64,000 nucleotides of DNA from Roseateles puraquae (GCF_002205845.1 NZ_NISI01000010.1:62001-126000), one strand, 5' to 3'; positions 1-13,935 are shown, counted from the first letter of the stretch. Made by a program: numbers and translations. The notes: generated by a model not told the origin, from the sequence alone.

Positions 1-1
1 G

Positions 2-1282
2 GCCTGCCCCACGTGCGGCAGCTGCTCGGGCATGTTCACGGCCAACTCCATGAACTGCCTGACCGAGGCGCTGGGCCTGTCGCTGCCGGGCAATGGCACG
101 GTGCTGGCCACGCATGCCGACCGCGAGCAGCTCTTCAAGCGGGCCGGCCGGCTGATCGTCGAGCTGGCCAAGCGCCACTACGAGGGCGAGGACTACAGCA
201 TCCTGCCGCGCGCCATCGGCAAGAAGGCCTTCGAGAACGCGATGACGCTGGACATCGCGATGGGCGGCTCCACCAACACCATCCTGCACATCCTGGCCGC
301 GGCCCAGGAGGCGGGCATCGATTTCGACATGACCGACATCGACCGCCTCTCGCGCAGCGTGCCGCAGCTGTGCAAGGTGGCGCCCAACACCAACAAGTAT
401 CACATCGAGGACGTGCACCGCGCCGGCGGCATCATGGCCATCCTGGGCGAGCTGGCCCGGGCTGGCCGGCTGCATCTGGATGCGCCCACCGTGCATGCGC
501 CCACCATGGGTGAGGCGCTGGCCAAGTGGGACGTGACCGTGTCCACCGACGAGGCCGTGAAGACCTTCTACCTCGCCGGCCCGGCCGGCATCCCGACCCA
601 GGTGGCCTTCAGCCAGGCCACGCGCTGGCCCAGCCTCGACCTCGACCGCGCCGAGGGCTGCATCCGTTCCTATGAGCACGCCTTCAGCAAGGAAGGGGGC
701 CTGGCGGTGCTGCGCGGCAACATCGCGCTGGATGGCTGCGTCGTGAAGACCGCCGGTGTGGACGACAGCCTGCTGGTGTTCGAAGGGCCGGCGCATGTCG
801 TGGAGAGCCAGGACGAAGCCGTGGCCAACATCCTGGACGACAAGGTCAAGGCGGGCGACGTGGTGGTGGTGCGCTACGAAGGCCCCAAGGGCGGCCCCGG
901 CATGCAGGAGATGCTCTACCCGACCAGCTACATCAAGAGCAAGGGCCTGGGCAAGGCCTGCGCGCTGCTGACCGACGGCCGCTTCTCGGGCGGTACCTCG
1001 GGCCTGTCCATTGGCCACTGCTCGCCGGAAGCCGCGGCCGGAGGCGCCATCGGCCTGGTGAAGAACGGCGACCGCATCCGCATCGACATCCCCAACCGCA
1101 CGATCAACGTGCTGGTGAGCGACGAGGAACTGGCCCGCCGCCGCGCCGAGCAGGACGCCAAGGGCTGGAAGCCGGCCGAGGCCCGGCCCCGCAAGGTCAG
1201 CGCGGCGCTCAAGGCCTACGCGCTGCTCGCCACCTCGGCTGACAAGGGCGCGGTGCGCGACCTGAGCCAGCTCGAGGGCTGA
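2..1282 (+). CDS. ilvD: Dihydroxy-acid dehydratase, 5'-truncated by window edge
   Basis: Dehydrates 2,3-dihydroxy acids to 2-oxo acids in branched-chain amino acid synthesis; a cytosolic Fe-S enzyme. The frame is open from base 2 and begins with [12 protein letters not shown], the conserved cysteine region of the IlvD/Edd family, so the N-terminal part lies outside the window. Further family landmarks are GGSTNTILH (about codons 90-98 of the visible part) and [12 protein letters not shown] near the C-terminus, the conserved substrate/Mg-binding region. The stop is at 1280-1282. Edd (6-phosphogluconate dehydratase) is the close alternative, but the C-terminal [13 protein letters not shown] region and the length of the visible part fit IlvD better. 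Confidence 0.95.
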   Translation, partial: ACPTCGSCSGMFTANSMNCLTEALGLSLPGNGTVLATHADREQLFKRAGRLIVELAKRHYEGEDYSILPRAIGKKAFENAMTLDIAMGGSTNTILHILAAAQEAGIDFDMTDIDRLSRSVPQLCKVAPNTNKYHIEDVHRAGGIMAILGELARAGRLHLDAPTVHAPTMGEALAKWDVTVSTDEAVKTFYLAGPAGIPTQVAFSQATRWPSLDLDRAEGCIRSYEHAFSKEGGLAVLRGNIALDGCVVKTAGVDDSLLVFEGPAHVVESQDEAVANILDDKVKAGDVVVVRYEGPKGGPGMQEMLYPTSYIKSKGLGKACALLTDGRFSGGTSGLSIGHCSPEAAAGGAIGLVKNGDRIRIDIPNRTINVLVSDEELARRRAEQDAKGWKPAEARPRKVSAALKAYALLATSADKGAVRDLSQLEG

Positions 1283-1326
1283 CATTCCGATACGTGTGAA
1301 GTGACTCGCTCGCGCACCATGCGCGG

Positions 1327-2055
1327 ATGAGCATTTCCCGTATCTCCTGGAGCGGCGCCGGCCTGGCCGTGCTGCTCAGCGCTTGTGGGGGTGGCGGCGG
1401 CGGTGGCGGTGGCGACAGCACGACGCCGACCCCGGTCGCCGCAGCGCCAGTCCCGGCGCCGACGCCAGCACCGGCCCCGGCGCCCTCTCCGGCCCCTTCG
1501 CCCGCGCCTTCCCCCGCGCCAGCTCCGGCCCCCACGCCTGCGCCCACACCCTCGCCGGCACCCAGTCCGGCCCCCGCGCCGGCCCCTGCCCCGGCGCCGG
1601 TCGCCGGCACCCGCGCCACCTGCCAACTGACGAATTTCCAGTCGGAGTTGTTAACGCTTGTGAACCGCTACCGCGCGGCGGGCGCCAGCTGCGGCAGCGA
1701 GGGCAACTTCGCGCCAGCGGCGGCCCTGCGCTGGCAGGACAGCATCGCCCAGGCGGCGCTCAAGCACAGCGACGACATGCAGTCGGGCAACTTCTTCAGC
1801 CACACCGGCAGCGACGGCAGCAGCGCCGGCCAGCGCATGAGCGCCGCGGGCTACAGCTGGCGCGCCTGGGGCGAGAACATCGCTGCCGGGCAGTCCAGCG
1901 TGTCGTCGGTGGTGGCCGGCTGGATGAACAGCCCCGGCCACTGCGCCAACCTGATGAACCCCGGCTTCACCGACATCGGCGTGGCCTGCGTGAAGGGCGG
2001 CAGCGGCAACACCTACGGCACCTACTGGACCATGGACCTCGGCACGCCGCGCTGA
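1327..2055 (+). CDS. CAP/SCP-domain lipoprotein with Pro-Ala repeat linker
   Basis: 242 aa. The N-terminus is a lipoprotein signal ending in the lipobox LLSAC (Cys20), followed by a run of nine glycines and then about 65 residues made almost only of Pro and Ala with occasional Thr/Ser. This linker would hold the C-terminal domain away from the outer membrane. Residues about 100-242 form a CAP (SCP/PR-1-like) domain: LLTLVNRYRAAG, then HSDDMQSGNFFSHTGSDG, GENIAAG and GWMNSPGHCANLMNPGFTDIGVA, with the His and Glu residues typical of the family. Bacterial CAP proteins are secreted and mostly of unknown activity. The repetitive linker produces long antisense Gly/Ala frames that are artefacts. Confidence 0.88.
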   Translation: MSISRISWSGAGLAVLLSACGGGGGGGGGDSTTPTPVAAAPVPAPTPAPAPAPSPAPSPAPSPAPAPAPTPAPTPSPAPSPAPAPAPAPAPVAGTRATCQLTNFQSELLTLVNRYRAAGASCGSEGNFAPAAALRWQDSIAQAALKHSDDMQSGNFFSHTGSDGSSAGQRMSAAGYSWRAWGENIAAGQSSVSSVVAGWMNSPGHCANLMNPGFTDIGVACVKGGSGNTYGTYWTMDLGTPR

Positions 2056-2058
2056 GGC

Positions 2059-2907
2059 TTACCGCCCGGGCTCGCTCGACTCGCAGAACCCGAACCGCCG
2101 CTCCGGCGCCTGCATCTCCAGCTGCCGGAAGGCTGACGGCGTCATGCCGGTGAACTCGCGGAAGTCGCGCGCGAGGTGCTGGTGATCGTGGTAGCCGGCG
2201 TCCAGGGCCAGGTCCAGCCAGCGGGCCTGGGGGGCGAGGTTGGCCAGGCGCACCAGGCGGTCGAAGCGGGCGACGCGGCCGAACAGGCGCGGGCTCACGC
2301 CGGTGCGGGCGGCGAACTGTCGGCGCAGCTGGCGCACGTCCAGCCCGTGCGTGCGCGCGAGGGTGTCCAGGCCGGGGCCGTCGCCGGCCAGCAGCCTGCG
2401 CGCGACAACGTCGGCGGCGGCCTCGGGTCGGCGGGGTGCCTGCGCCCGTGCCATCAGCCAGGCCTCGGCCTGCGCGATGAGCTGGCCGGCGTCGTCCAGT
2501 TGCGCGAGGCGCTCCACCAGCGCGCGGAAGTCGGCCGGGAACAGGGCCTCGGCGTCCAGCCAGTCGTCGGTGAGCGTGTCCAGCGGCAGGCCGGTCAGCC
2601 GGTAGAGCGCGCCGGGCTCGAACTCGATCTGGTAGACGGCGAAATCGTGCCCGCCCTGGCGCAGCGTGGCCGCCGTCGGCTGGCCGATCAGCACGGCCCG
2701 TGCCTTGCGCCGTTGGGGCCCGCCGGCCACGAGAGCCACATGCTCGGCATCACGCAGGTAGAAAGCCAGCGCGGCAGCCGGCCGTGGCCAATAGGGCTTC
2801 ACCGGCACAACGAGGCCGCTGTCGAAGCGCAGCCGGATCACCTGATGCTGCCGCACCCAGCCGCGCAAGGGCGGCGAGGGTGGCGTGAAGTGGAAGAGGG
2901 GCAGCAT
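2059..2907 (-). CDS. AraC-family transcriptional regulator
   Basis: 282 aa. The N-terminal half (about 1-165) is a ligand-binding domain of the AraC type (VKPYWPRPAAALAFYLRDAEHVAL). The C-terminal about 100 residues hold the two helix-turn-helix motifs, including LDVRQLRRQFAARTGVSPRLFGRVARF and LDLALDAGYHDHQHLARDFREFTGMTPSAFR, the classical AraC signature. The ATG at 2905-2907 is chosen because homology-like sequence starts there and it lies 13 bp after the stop of the cupin gene upstream, suggesting one transcript. The open frame upstream of this ATG is a shadow of the cupin gene. The inducer is unknown. Confidence 0.85.
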   Translation of the reverse strand: MLPLFHFTPPSPPLRGWVRQHQVIRLRFDSGLVVPVKPYWPRPAAALAFYLRDAEHVALVAGGPQRRKARAVLIGQPTAATLRQGGHDFAVYQIEFEPGALYRLTGLPLDTLTDDWLDAEALFPADFRALVERLAQLDDAGQLIAQAEAWLMARAQAPRRPEAAADVVARRLLAGDGPGLDTLARTHGLDVRQLRRQFAARTGVSPRLFGRVARFDRLVRLANLAPQARWLDLALDAGYHDHQHLARDFREFTGMTPSAFRQLEMQAPERRFGFCESSEPGR

Positions 2908-2920
2908 GCAGCGGGTGGCG

Positions 2921-3379
2921 TCAGTCCGCCAGCGGTGGGCCGACGATGGCCATGCCGTGGTCGGCGAACAAAGTGTGCGCCACTTCGGGCGTCGGCGGGC
3001 CGGGCAGTTGTGACAGGGCGACGAAGAAGTCCTCCATGCGCCCGGCCGGCGTGTAGAGGAAGCGCAGCCGGCCGGTCGTGCTGAGCTGGCGAAAGGTGTG
3101 GGGCACGCCGCGTGGCAGGAAGAGGCTGTCACCGGCGCGCAGCAGGTGCTGTTCGTCGCCGCACTGGAAGCGGTACTCGCCCTCGTCGACGATGAAGACT
3201 TCGTCCTGGTCAGGGTGCAGGTGCAGCGGCGGGCCACCCGGGGCCTCACCGTGCCACGCCATCACGCTCAGCGCCTGGCCGGTGCAGGCGGCCGGCAGCT
3301 GCAGCTGCCAGGTGTCGGGGCCGACTGCCAGCGGCGTGGTGGCGCGGTGAAGTGCGGCGGTGGGGGTGGGGTGGCGCAT
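2921..3379 (-). CDS. Cupin-domain protein
   Basis: 152 aa, a single small beta-barrel cupin. Motif 1 is visible as PPLHLHPDQDEVFIVDEGEYRF (two His and one Glu as metal ligands) and motif 2 as GDSLFLPRGVPHTF (third His). Proteins of this size bind a metal and may act as dioxygenase-like enzymes or sugar/small-molecule sensors; the substrate cannot be told from sequence. ATG at 3377-3379 is preferred over an upstream in-frame ATG, because the first 28 extra residues are arginine-rich and not cupin-like. The gene lies immediately upstream of the AraC regulator and reads in the same direction, so a small operon is likely. Confidence 0.82.
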   Translation of the reverse strand: MRHPTPTAALHRATTPLAVGPDTWQLQLPAACTGQALSVMAWHGEAPGGPPLHLHPDQDEVFIVDEGEYRFQCGDEQHLLRAGDSLFLPRGVPHTFRQLSTTGRLRFLYTPAGRMEDFFVALSQLPGPPTPEVAHTLFADHGMAIVGPPLAD

Positions 3380-3577
3380 GGCAAGGTCCGTGGATGTGAT
3401 GTCGCCAGCATGGCCAGATCGTGCCCGCCGCGCTGGCATGAATCGGACATGCCCGTCCTCCATCGGTGGGCCCTGCCACCCGAGGTGCGGGGGCGGCGGC
3501 CCGCGACGAGGGGAGGGCGCGGCTTAAGCTGCCAAGGCCCTGAGGTTCCGTGGGTGCCTGCACCAAGGAGTTCGTTC

Positions 3578-5716
3578 GTGAGAAAGCTGCTTCCCGGGTT
3601 GAGCCTGACCCTTGCCGTGTTGCTGTCCCCTGGTGTGCGTGCAGCCGAGGCCGGACCGCCTGCCGCGCCAGTCGAGGTGGTGACCGACGACTACTTCGGC
3701 ACGCCGGTCGCCGACCCCTACCGCTGGATGGAGTCCGGCAAGGACGAGCGTTGGATGCCCTGGCTGCAGGCCCAGGCCGGGCATACCGAGACGGTGCTGT
3801 CGCGGCTGCCGGGGCGGGCGGGGCTGTTGAAGTCCATCCAGGCGCTGTCGGGCGAACAGACGGCCTACCGCATGGTCAGGCGCGTGGGCCAGACGGTCTT
3901 CATCCAGCGCCGCGATGCCGGGGCGGAAGACGCGCGGCTGTATGTGCGTACCGGCCGCGCGGCCGAGCGCCTGCTGCTGGACCCGGCCGCGGTCGACGGC
4001 AAGCCGCAATCGCTGGACTGGTGGCATGTGTCGCCGAATGGCCGCCTCGTGGCGGTGGGGCTTTCGCAGCGAGGGACGGAGGCGTCGGTACTGCGCGTGC
4101 TCGACGTCGCCACGGGCCGGTGGCTGGCCACTCACATCCCGGCCACCGATTTCGGCCAGGTCTCCTGGCTGCCCGACTCCAGCGGCTTTGCCTACCTGCG
4201 CTTCGTCGGTGAGCAGGGCACGCCCACCTACTACCTGAACAACGAGATGCGCCTGCATCGCCTGGGCAGCGCCGGCCCGGACCGCTTGCTGCTGCCGCGC
4301 GACAAGCCGCCTGTGCCGTTGCAGCCGCACGAGTTCGCGGCGATCCGCTTCGATGGCCAGTCGCCCATGGCGCTGCTGGTGATCTTCGACGGCCGGCGTG
4401 AGTCGCAGGTCTACGTGACCGGCCGCGACGCGCTGCTAGCCGGCCGGGCCCGCTGGACGAAGGTGGGCGGCTTCGAGGCGCAGCTCGAAGGCGCTGCGCT
4501 GCGCGGCGACGAGCTCTGGCTGCTCTCCACGCGCGACGCGCCCAAGGGGCGACTCCTGCTGACCTCGGCCCGCCGCCCTGACCTGGCGACGGCGCGCGCC
4601 ATCGAACTGCCCGGCCAGCCGGTGGTCGAAAGCTTCACGATGACCGCCAGCGGGCCGCTGGTGCAGACCATCGAAGGCAGTCAGATGGGCCTGTGGCGTG
4701 TGAGTGCTGCGGGCGAGCCCCGACGCGTGGCGCTGCCCTTCCCGGGCTCGGTCATGGTCCTGAGCACCGTGCCGGGCCGTGACGAGGCCTATCTGTCGCT
4801 CGCCGGCTGGCTGCAGGCGCCGGCGGTGCATGAGCTGGATGCGCGCGGCACCGTGCATCCGACCGGCATGTCCAGCCAGCCGGCGGGCTACGACGCGACC
4901 CGCTACGAGGCCCGTACCTCGACCGCCACAGCGGCGGACGGGACCCGCATTCCCTACACGGTGCTGTCGCTCAAGGGCCGCGCTGCACAGGGCCCCGGCC
5001 CGCTGCTGCTGGAGGCCTATGGCGCCTACGGTTACGCCGTGATGCCGACCTTCCAGACCGCCCTGATGCCCCTGCTGGACCGTGGCGCCCGCTACGTGAT
5101 GGCCCATGTGCGCGGCGGGGGTGAGTTCGGCCGCGACTGGCACTACGGTGGCCGCGGGCCCACCAAGGCCAACACCTGGAACGATGCGATCGCCGTGGCC
5201 GAGGCCCTGGTGCGCACCGGCGAGACGACGTCGTCACAGATGAACCTGCTGGGCACCTCGGCCGGGGGTGTGATGGTGGGTCAGGCGGTGAACGCGCGGC
5301 CCGAGTTGTTTGCAGGCGCCGTCGCCAATGTGGGCTTCATGAATCCGCTGCGTTATGTCTCGGAACAGAACAACGCCGACATACCGGAGTGGGGCGGGCC
5401 CGTCGCCGATGCGGCGACCTTCAAGACCATGTTCGACCTGGACCCCTACCAGCACATCAAGCCGGGCGTTGCCTACCCGGCCACGCTGGTGGTCAGTGGC
5501 CTGGCCGACCCGCGTGCCGCCACCTTCCACAGCGCCAAATACGCCGCGCGCCTGGCCGCGGCCACGTCCAGTGGGCAGCCGGTGCTGCTGCGCATCGACT
5601 TCGGCGCCGGCCACGGCATGGGGTCCACCCGCACGCAGCGGGATGCGATGTGGGCGGACATCTACAGCTTCGTGCTGTGGCGGGCCGGCGTGGCCGACTT
5701 CCAGCCGCCACGTTGA
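3578..5716 (+). CDS. Secreted prolyl oligopeptidase family serine peptidase (S9A)
   Basis: 712 aa. GTG start at 3578 is set by an AAGGAG ribosome-binding site 7 bp upstream and by the signal peptide that follows it (RKLLPGLSLTLAVLLSPGVRA-AEAG). After the mature N-terminus comes the family-typical DPYRWME, then a beta-propeller region (about 60-430) and an alpha/beta hydrolase domain. The catalytic triad can be assigned as Ser561 in GTSAGG, Asp644 in SGLADPR and His679 in GAGHGMG. Family members cleave short peptides after proline; the signal peptide places this one in the periplasm. The conserved GG(S/N) variant at the nucleophile (GTSAGG rather than GGSNGG) is seen in bacterial members. Confidence 0.9.
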   Translation: MRKLLPGLSLTLAVLLSPGVRAAEAGPPAAPVEVVTDDYFGTPVADPYRWMESGKDERWMPWLQAQAGHTETVLSRLPGRAGLLKSIQALSGEQTAYRMVRRVGQTVFIQRRDAGAEDARLYVRTGRAAERLLLDPAAVDGKPQSLDWWHVSPNGRLVAVGLSQRGTEASVLRVLDVATGRWLATHIPATDFGQVSWLPDSSGFAYLRFVGEQGTPTYYLNNEMRLHRLGSAGPDRLLLPRDKPPVPLQPHEFAAIRFDGQSPMALLVIFDGRRESQVYVTGRDALLAGRARWTKVGGFEAQLEGAALRGDELWLLSTRDAPKGRLLLTSARRPDLATARAIELPGQPVVESFTMTASGPLVQTIEGSQMGLWRVSAAGEPRRVALPFPGSVMVLSTVPGRDEAYLSLAGWLQAPAVHELDARGTVHPTGMSSQPAGYDATRYEARTSTATAADGTRIPYTVLSLKGRAAQGPGPLLLEAYGAYGYAVMPTFQTALMPLLDRGARYVMAHVRGGGEFGRDWHYGGRGPTKANTWNDAIAVAEALVRTGETTSSQMNLLGTSAGGVMVGQAVNARPELFAGAVANVGFMNPLRYVSEQNNADIPEWGGPVADAATFKTMFDLDPYQHIKPGVAYPATLVVSGLADPRAATFHSAKYAARLAAATSSGQPVLLRIDFGAGHGMGSTRTQRDAMWADIYSFVLWRAGVADFQPPR

Positions 5717-5774
5717 AGGAAAGGGCCTGCGCCTTGCAGTAGGCTCGTCAGCCTCGCTCATCTGACCGCCTGCC

Positions 5775-6584
5775 ATGCCTGCCTTTCCCGATTCCCGCCC
5801 TGGTCTGCTGTCGCGACGCCACCTGCTGCTCGGAGCTGCGGCGCTGGCCGCGATGGGCAGTGGACGACCGGCGAGCGCCGGCAGCCTGCCCGAGCTGATC
5901 ACGCGCGCCAAGCGCTCGGTGGTCGTGGTCGGCAGCTATGGCCTGATGGACAACCCGCGTTTCGGCTTTCGTGCGGCAGGCTTTGCCGTTGGTGACGGGC
6001 TGCAGGTGCTGACCAGCGCCCACGTCGTGCCGTCTGACACGCCGGAGCGCATCGACCGCAGCATCGCGGTGCAGGTGTGGCAGGGCGACGACCAATGGCA
6101 GTTGCGCAGCGCCCGACTGCTGGGGCGCGACCTGCGCAACGACCTCGCGCTGTTGCAGATCGACGGGCCGGCGCTGCCGGCCTTGAGTCTGGCCGAACAG
6201 GATGCGCCGGAGGGCACGTCCATCGCGCTGATGGGATTCCCGATCGGCAGTGCGCTGGGCTACACCCTGACCACGCATCGGGGCATCGTGTCGGCCTGGA
6301 CCTCGATCGCCTCGCCCGCCCAGAGCCCGTCCGGGCTGAGCGCGCGCGCCGTGCGCCAGCTGCGCGATGGGGCCTTCAAGGTCATGCAGCTCGACGCCAT
6401 CGCCTACCCGGGCAACAGCGGAGGCCCGGTGTTCGACATCGACAGCGGCACCGTGGTGGGCGTGCTGCAGGGCGGCATCGTCAAGAGCACCAAGGAGGCA
6501 GCGCTGAGCGCGCCGACAGGCATCACCTACGCCGTGCCGGCCAGCGCTGCGGCGGCGTTGCTGGCGGAGTACGTCAAGCGCTGA
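5775..6584 (+). CDS. Tat-exported trypsin-like serine protease
   Basis: 269 aa. The N-terminus carries a twin-arginine signal (LLSRRHLLLGAAALAAMGSG), unusual for this fold and implying export of a folded protein to the periplasm. The rest is a compact trypsin-like/HtrA-like protease domain with His83 (TSAHVV), Asp123 (RNDLALLQ) and Ser215 (YPGNSGGPVFD). There is no PDZ domain after it, so it is shorter than DegP/DegS. It lies 58 bp downstream of the prolyl oligopeptidase on the same strand, so the two periplasmic peptidases may be co-transcribed. The substrate is unknown. Confidence 0.87.
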   Translation: MPAFPDSRPGLLSRRHLLLGAAALAAMGSGRPASAGSLPELITRAKRSVVVVGSYGLMDNPRFGFRAAGFAVGDGLQVLTSAHVVPSDTPERIDRSIAVQVWQGDDQWQLRSARLLGRDLRNDLALLQIDGPALPALSLAEQDAPEGTSIALMGFPIGSALGYTLTTHRGIVSAWTSIASPAQSPSGLSARAVRQLRDGAFKVMQLDAIAYPGNSGGPVFDIDSGTVVGVLQGGIVKSTKEAALSAPTGITYAVPASAAAALLAEYVKR

Positions 6585-6588
6585 CCCG

Positions 6589-7851
6589 TCAGCCGTGCCC
6601 GGCCACGCCGAGCATGGCCTGCAGCAGCACGTTGCAGCCGGCCTCGATGTGCTCGGGCTTGGCGTCTTCGATCTCGTTGTGGCTGATGCCGTCCTTGCAC
6701 GGGATGAAGATCATGCCGGCGGGCGCCAGGCGGGCCATGTAGACGGCGTCATGGCCCGCGCCGGAGACGGCGGGCATGTTGCTGTAGCCCAGCGCGTCGG
6801 CCGCCTTCTGCACCGCGGCGATGCAGTCGGGATGGAAGGGCTGGGCCGGATAGGCGCTGACGGGCGTGATCTCGATGGACAAGCCCGACTCGGCCGCAAG
6901 CTGGGCGGCCACCGCGCGGATGTCCGCATCCATGGCCTCGCACAGCGCGTCGGTCGCGTTGCGCAGGTCGATGCTGAACTTGACGCGGCCCGGGATGACG
7001 TTGCGGCTGTTGGGGTGGACCTGCACCATGCCGACCGTGCCGCGCCCGTGCGGCGGGTGGCGGTGCGCGCACGCCACCACCTCCTGCATCAGCTTGGTGG
7101 CCACCTGCAGCGCGTCGCGGCGCAAGGCCATGGGCGTGGGGCCGGCGTGGGCTTCCATGCCGGTCACGACGCAGTCGTACCAGCGGATGCCCAGCACGCC
7201 GGTCACCACGCCAATCGTCTTGTCGTGGTCCTCCAGCACCGGGCCCTGCTCGATGTGGGTCTCGAAATAGGCGCCGATGGGGTGGTCGCCCGGCACCTGC
7301 TCGCCGATGTAGCCGATGCGTTCGAGTTCGCCCTTGACCGTCTTGCCCTCGGTGTCGGTCGCGGCATAGGCATGCTCCAGCGTGAAGGCCTTGGCGAACA
7401 CGCCGGAGCCCATCATCACGGGCACGAAGCGCGAGCCCTCTTCGTTCGTCCAGAAGGCCACCTCGATGGGTGCCTCGGTCTCGATGCCGTGGTCGTTGAG
7501 CGTGCGCACGACCTCGATGCCGGCCAGCACGCCGTAGTTGCCATCGAACTTGCCGCCGGTGGGCTGGGTGTCGATGTGGCTGCCCGTCATGACGGGGGGC
7601 AGGCTGTTGTTGCGCCCCGGACGGCGCATGAAGGCATTGCCGATCTGGTCGATGGTCACCGTCATGCCCGCCTCGCGCGCCCAGCGGGTGACGAGGTCGC
7701 GGCCCTGCTTGTCGAGGTCGGTGAGCGTGAGGCGGCAGACGCCTCCCTTGTCGGTGGCGCCAACCTGGGCGAGTTCCATCAGCGAGGCCCAGAGGCGCTG
7801 GCCGTTGATGCGGAGTTGGGAGATGTTGGGCTTGGCGACGGCGGTGTCCAT
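6589..7851 (-). CDS. Zn-dependent hydantoinase/carbamoylase family amidase (N-carbamoyl-beta-alanine amidohydrolase-like)
   Basis: 420 aa, M20/HyuC-UAZ family. Metal-binding and catalytic landmarks are TGSHIDTQPTGGKFDGNYGVL (His, Asp), FWTNEEGSRFVP (Glu-Glu), ETHIEQGPVLE (His) and SGAGHDAVYMA near the C-terminus. The family splits N-carbamoyl amino acids to the amino acid, CO2 and ammonia. Because dihydropyrimidinase, PreA/PreT and a nucleobase permease are adjacent, the most likely substrate is N-carbamoyl-beta-alanine, the third step of reductive uracil degradation; allantoate is the main alternative. The start ATG (7849-7851) is the first in-frame start after a hairpin repeat; the open frame further upstream is noncoding. 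Confidence 0.88.
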   Translation of the reverse strand: MDTAVAKPNISQLRINGQRLWASLMELAQVGATDKGGVCRLTLTDLDKQGRDLVTRWAREAGMTVTIDQIGNAFMRRPGRNNSLPPVMTGSHIDTQPTGGKFDGNYGVLAGIEVVRTLNDHGIETEAPIEVAFWTNEEGSRFVPVMMGSGVFAKAFTLEHAYAATDTEGKTVKGELERIGYIGEQVPGDHPIGAYFETHIEQGPVLEDHDKTIGVVTGVLGIRWYDCVVTGMEAHAGPTPMALRRDALQVATKLMQEVVACAHRHPPHGRGTVGMVQVHPNSRNVIPGRVKFSIDLRNATDALCEAMDADIRAVAAQLAAESGLSIEITPVSAYPAQPFHPDCIAAVQKAADALGYSNMPAVSGAGHDAVYMARLAPAGMIFIPCKDGISHNEIEDAKPEHIEAGCNVLLQAMLGVAGHG

Positions 7852-7873
7852 GGGGCGGTCCTTGGTCAATACA

Positions 7874-7961
7874 AAGCCACAGAGGCTCAGAGGCACAGAG
7901 AGATCCCGATGCCGCAAATCCTCTGAGCCTCTCTGGGTCTCTGTGCCTCTGTGGCTGTGTT
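7874..7961. repeat. CACAGAG-type long hairpin repeat, copy A
   Basis: An imperfect inverted repeat in the gap between the amidase and dihydropyrimidinase genes. The left arm starts AGCCACAGAGG and contains tandem CACAGAG units; the right arm ends in the complement CCTCTGTGGCTGTG. It belongs with the two copies at about 10.9 and 12.5 kb. The function is unknown; it could be a transcript stabiliser, an attenuator or a non-autonomous mobile repeat. Confidence 0.85.
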
Positions 7962-7969
7962 CTCGGGCT

Positions 7970-10884
<2,915 letters not shown>

Positions 10885-10910
10885 CAGCAGCTCCGGTCAG
10901 AAAGGCAATT

Positions 10911-10995
10911 GCCACAGAGACACAGAGTCACAGAGACCGCACCACGTTGAAGGTCGACCGACCTTCTCTGTGGCGCTGTGCCTCTGTGGCTGTGT
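10911..10995. repeat. CACAGAG-type long hairpin repeat, copy B
   Basis: Second copy of the dispersed hairpin family, between the semialdehyde dehydrogenase and permease genes. The left arm is GCCACAGAGACACAGAG with a third CACAGAG unit; the right arm is CTGTGCCTCTGTGGCTGTGTT. Loop and arm register differ from copies A and C while the outer arms are nearly identical. Confidence 0.85.
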
Positions 10996-11003
10996 TCATG
11001 CGT

Positions 11004-12503
<1,500 letters not shown>

Positions 12504-12525
12504 GGGGTGACCTCGTAGCGCCCAG

Positions 12526-12619
12526 GAACACAGCCACAGAGGCACAGAGACACAGAGGAGGTGATGCTCCTGGCGCCTGGGTGCTTTGTCTGTGCCTCTG
12601 TGTCTCTGTGGCTGTGTTG
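12526..12619. repeat. CACAGAG-type long hairpin repeat, copy C
   Basis: Third and most symmetric copy, between preA and mmsA. Arms of about 30 bp start AACACAGCCACAGAGGCACA and end with a near-perfect complement, around a GC-rich loop of about 35 bp. Unit exchanges (CACAGAGG versus CACAGAGA) are the only arm differences. Confidence 0.87.
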
Positions 12620-12627
12620 CATGGATT

Positions 12628-13935
12628 TCAAGCGCAACCCGCTCTCATCGGGTTGTTCGGATGCGTCGTCCAGTTGGCGTAGGACCCGTCCATCACCCGT
12701 CCGGTGCGGGCATCGGTCTCACCAGGCTGGAGCGCGCGCATCGAGATGGTGCCAGGGACCGGGCAGATCGACACGCAGAGGTTGCATCCGACACACTCGG
12801 CTTCGTTGACATGGAAGTGCCGCTTGCCATCTTTCGTGGCAAAGATGGCCTGGTGCGAGGTGTCTTCGCACACCACGTGGCAGCGGCCGCACTGGATGCA
12901 GCTGTCCTGGTCAATGACCGCTTTCTGGACGTGGTTGAGGTTGAGCTGGTTCCAGTTCTTGACCGTGGGAACCGCCATGCCCTGAAAGGCCTTCAGGTTG
13001 GCGTAACCCTTCTCGTCCATGAAATTGCTCAGGCCCGAGCACATGTCCTGCACGATCTTGAAGCCATAGACCATGGCCGCGGTGCACACCTGCACGGTGC
13101 CGCAGCCCATCGCGATGAACTCGGCCGCGTCGCGCCAGGTGCTGATGCCGCCGATGCCGCTGATCGGCAGGCCGGCGGTGGTGGCGTCGCGGGCGATCTC
13201 GGCCACCATGTTCAGCGCGATCGGCTTGACCGCCGGGCCGCAGTAACCGCCGTGCGAGCCCCAGCCGTCGGTCACCGGGCTCATGGTCATGCGGTCCAGG
13301 TCCACGCCCATCACGGAGTTGATGGTGTTGATGAGGCTCACCGCATCCGCACCGCCCGCCTTGGCGGCACGCGCGGGAAAGCGCACATCGGTGATGTTGG
13401 GCGTGAGCTTCACGATGACGGGCATCTTCGTGTGCTTCTTGCACCACTCGGTGACCTGCTGGATGTACTCCGGCACCTGGCCCACCGCGGAGCCCATGCC
13501 GCGCTCGCTCATGCCATGCGGGCAGCCGAAGTTCAGCTCCACGCCGTCGGCGCCGGTGTCGGCCACGCGTTCGAGGATGGCCTTCCAGCTCGGTTCGTTC
13601 ACCGGCACCATCAGCGAGACGATCATGGCCCGGTCGGGGAAGTCGCGCTTCACGCGCTTGATCTCGTCGAGGTTGACCTGGAGCGGCCGGTCGCTGATCA
13701 GCTCGATGTTGTTGAAGCCGATGACGCGGCGGTCCTGGCTCCACAGCGTGGCGTAGCGCGGGCCGTTGACGTTGACCACGGGCGGGTCTTCGCCGAGCGT
13801 CTTCCAGACCACACCGCCCCAGCCAGCCTCGAAGGCGCGGCGCACGTTGATCTCCTTGTCGGTCGGCGGGGCCGAAGCGAGCCAGAACGGGTTGGGGCTC
13901 TTGATGCCCAGGAAGTCGGTGCTCAGGTCAGCCAT
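12628..13935 (-). CDS. preA: NAD-dependent dihydropyrimidine dehydrogenase subunit PreA
   Basis: 435 aa. With PreT it reduces uracil and thymine to the dihydro forms, the first step of reductive pyrimidine degradation. Residues about 1-320 form the FMN barrel of the dihydroorotate dehydrogenase type ([59 protein letters not shown]). The C-terminus holds a two-[4Fe-4S] ferredoxin domain: [13 protein letters not shown] and [20 protein letters not shown] at 13933-13935 is chosen because GGAGG lies 8 bp upstream; an ATG 30 bp further up lacks such a site. It overlaps the end of preT by 8 bp, so the two subunits are translationally linked. Confidence 0.93.
   Translation of the reverse strand: MADLSTDFLGIKSPNPFWLASAPPTDKEINVRRAFEAGWGGVVWKTLGEDPPVVNVNGPRYATLWSQDRRVIGFNNIELISDRPLQVNLDEIKRVKRDFPDRAMIVSLMVPVNEPSWKAILERVADTGADGVELNFGCPHGMSERGMGSAVGQVPEYIQQVTEWCKKHTKMPVIVKLTPNITDVRFPARAAKAGGADAVSLINTINSVMGVDLDRMTMSPVTDGWGSHGGYCGPAVKPIALNMVAEIARDATTAGLPISGIGGISTWRDAAEFIAMGCGTVQVCTAAMVYGFKIVQDMCSGLSNFMDEKGYANLKAFQGMAVPTVKNWNQLNLNHVQKAVIDQDSCIQCGRCHVVCEDTSHQAIFATKDGKRHFHVNEAECVGCNLCVSICPVPGTISMRALQPGETDARTGRVMDGSYANWTTHPNNPMRAGCA

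Noticed and set aside
1209-1626. Minus-strand Gly/Ala repeat proteins opposite the CAP lipoprotein
   Set aside because: Mirror image of the Pro/Ala linker codons; no start signal or homology.
3098-3577. N-terminal extension of the prolyl oligopeptidase frame
   Set aside because: It overlaps the cupin gene, and a ribosome-binding site plus signal peptide define GTG 3578.
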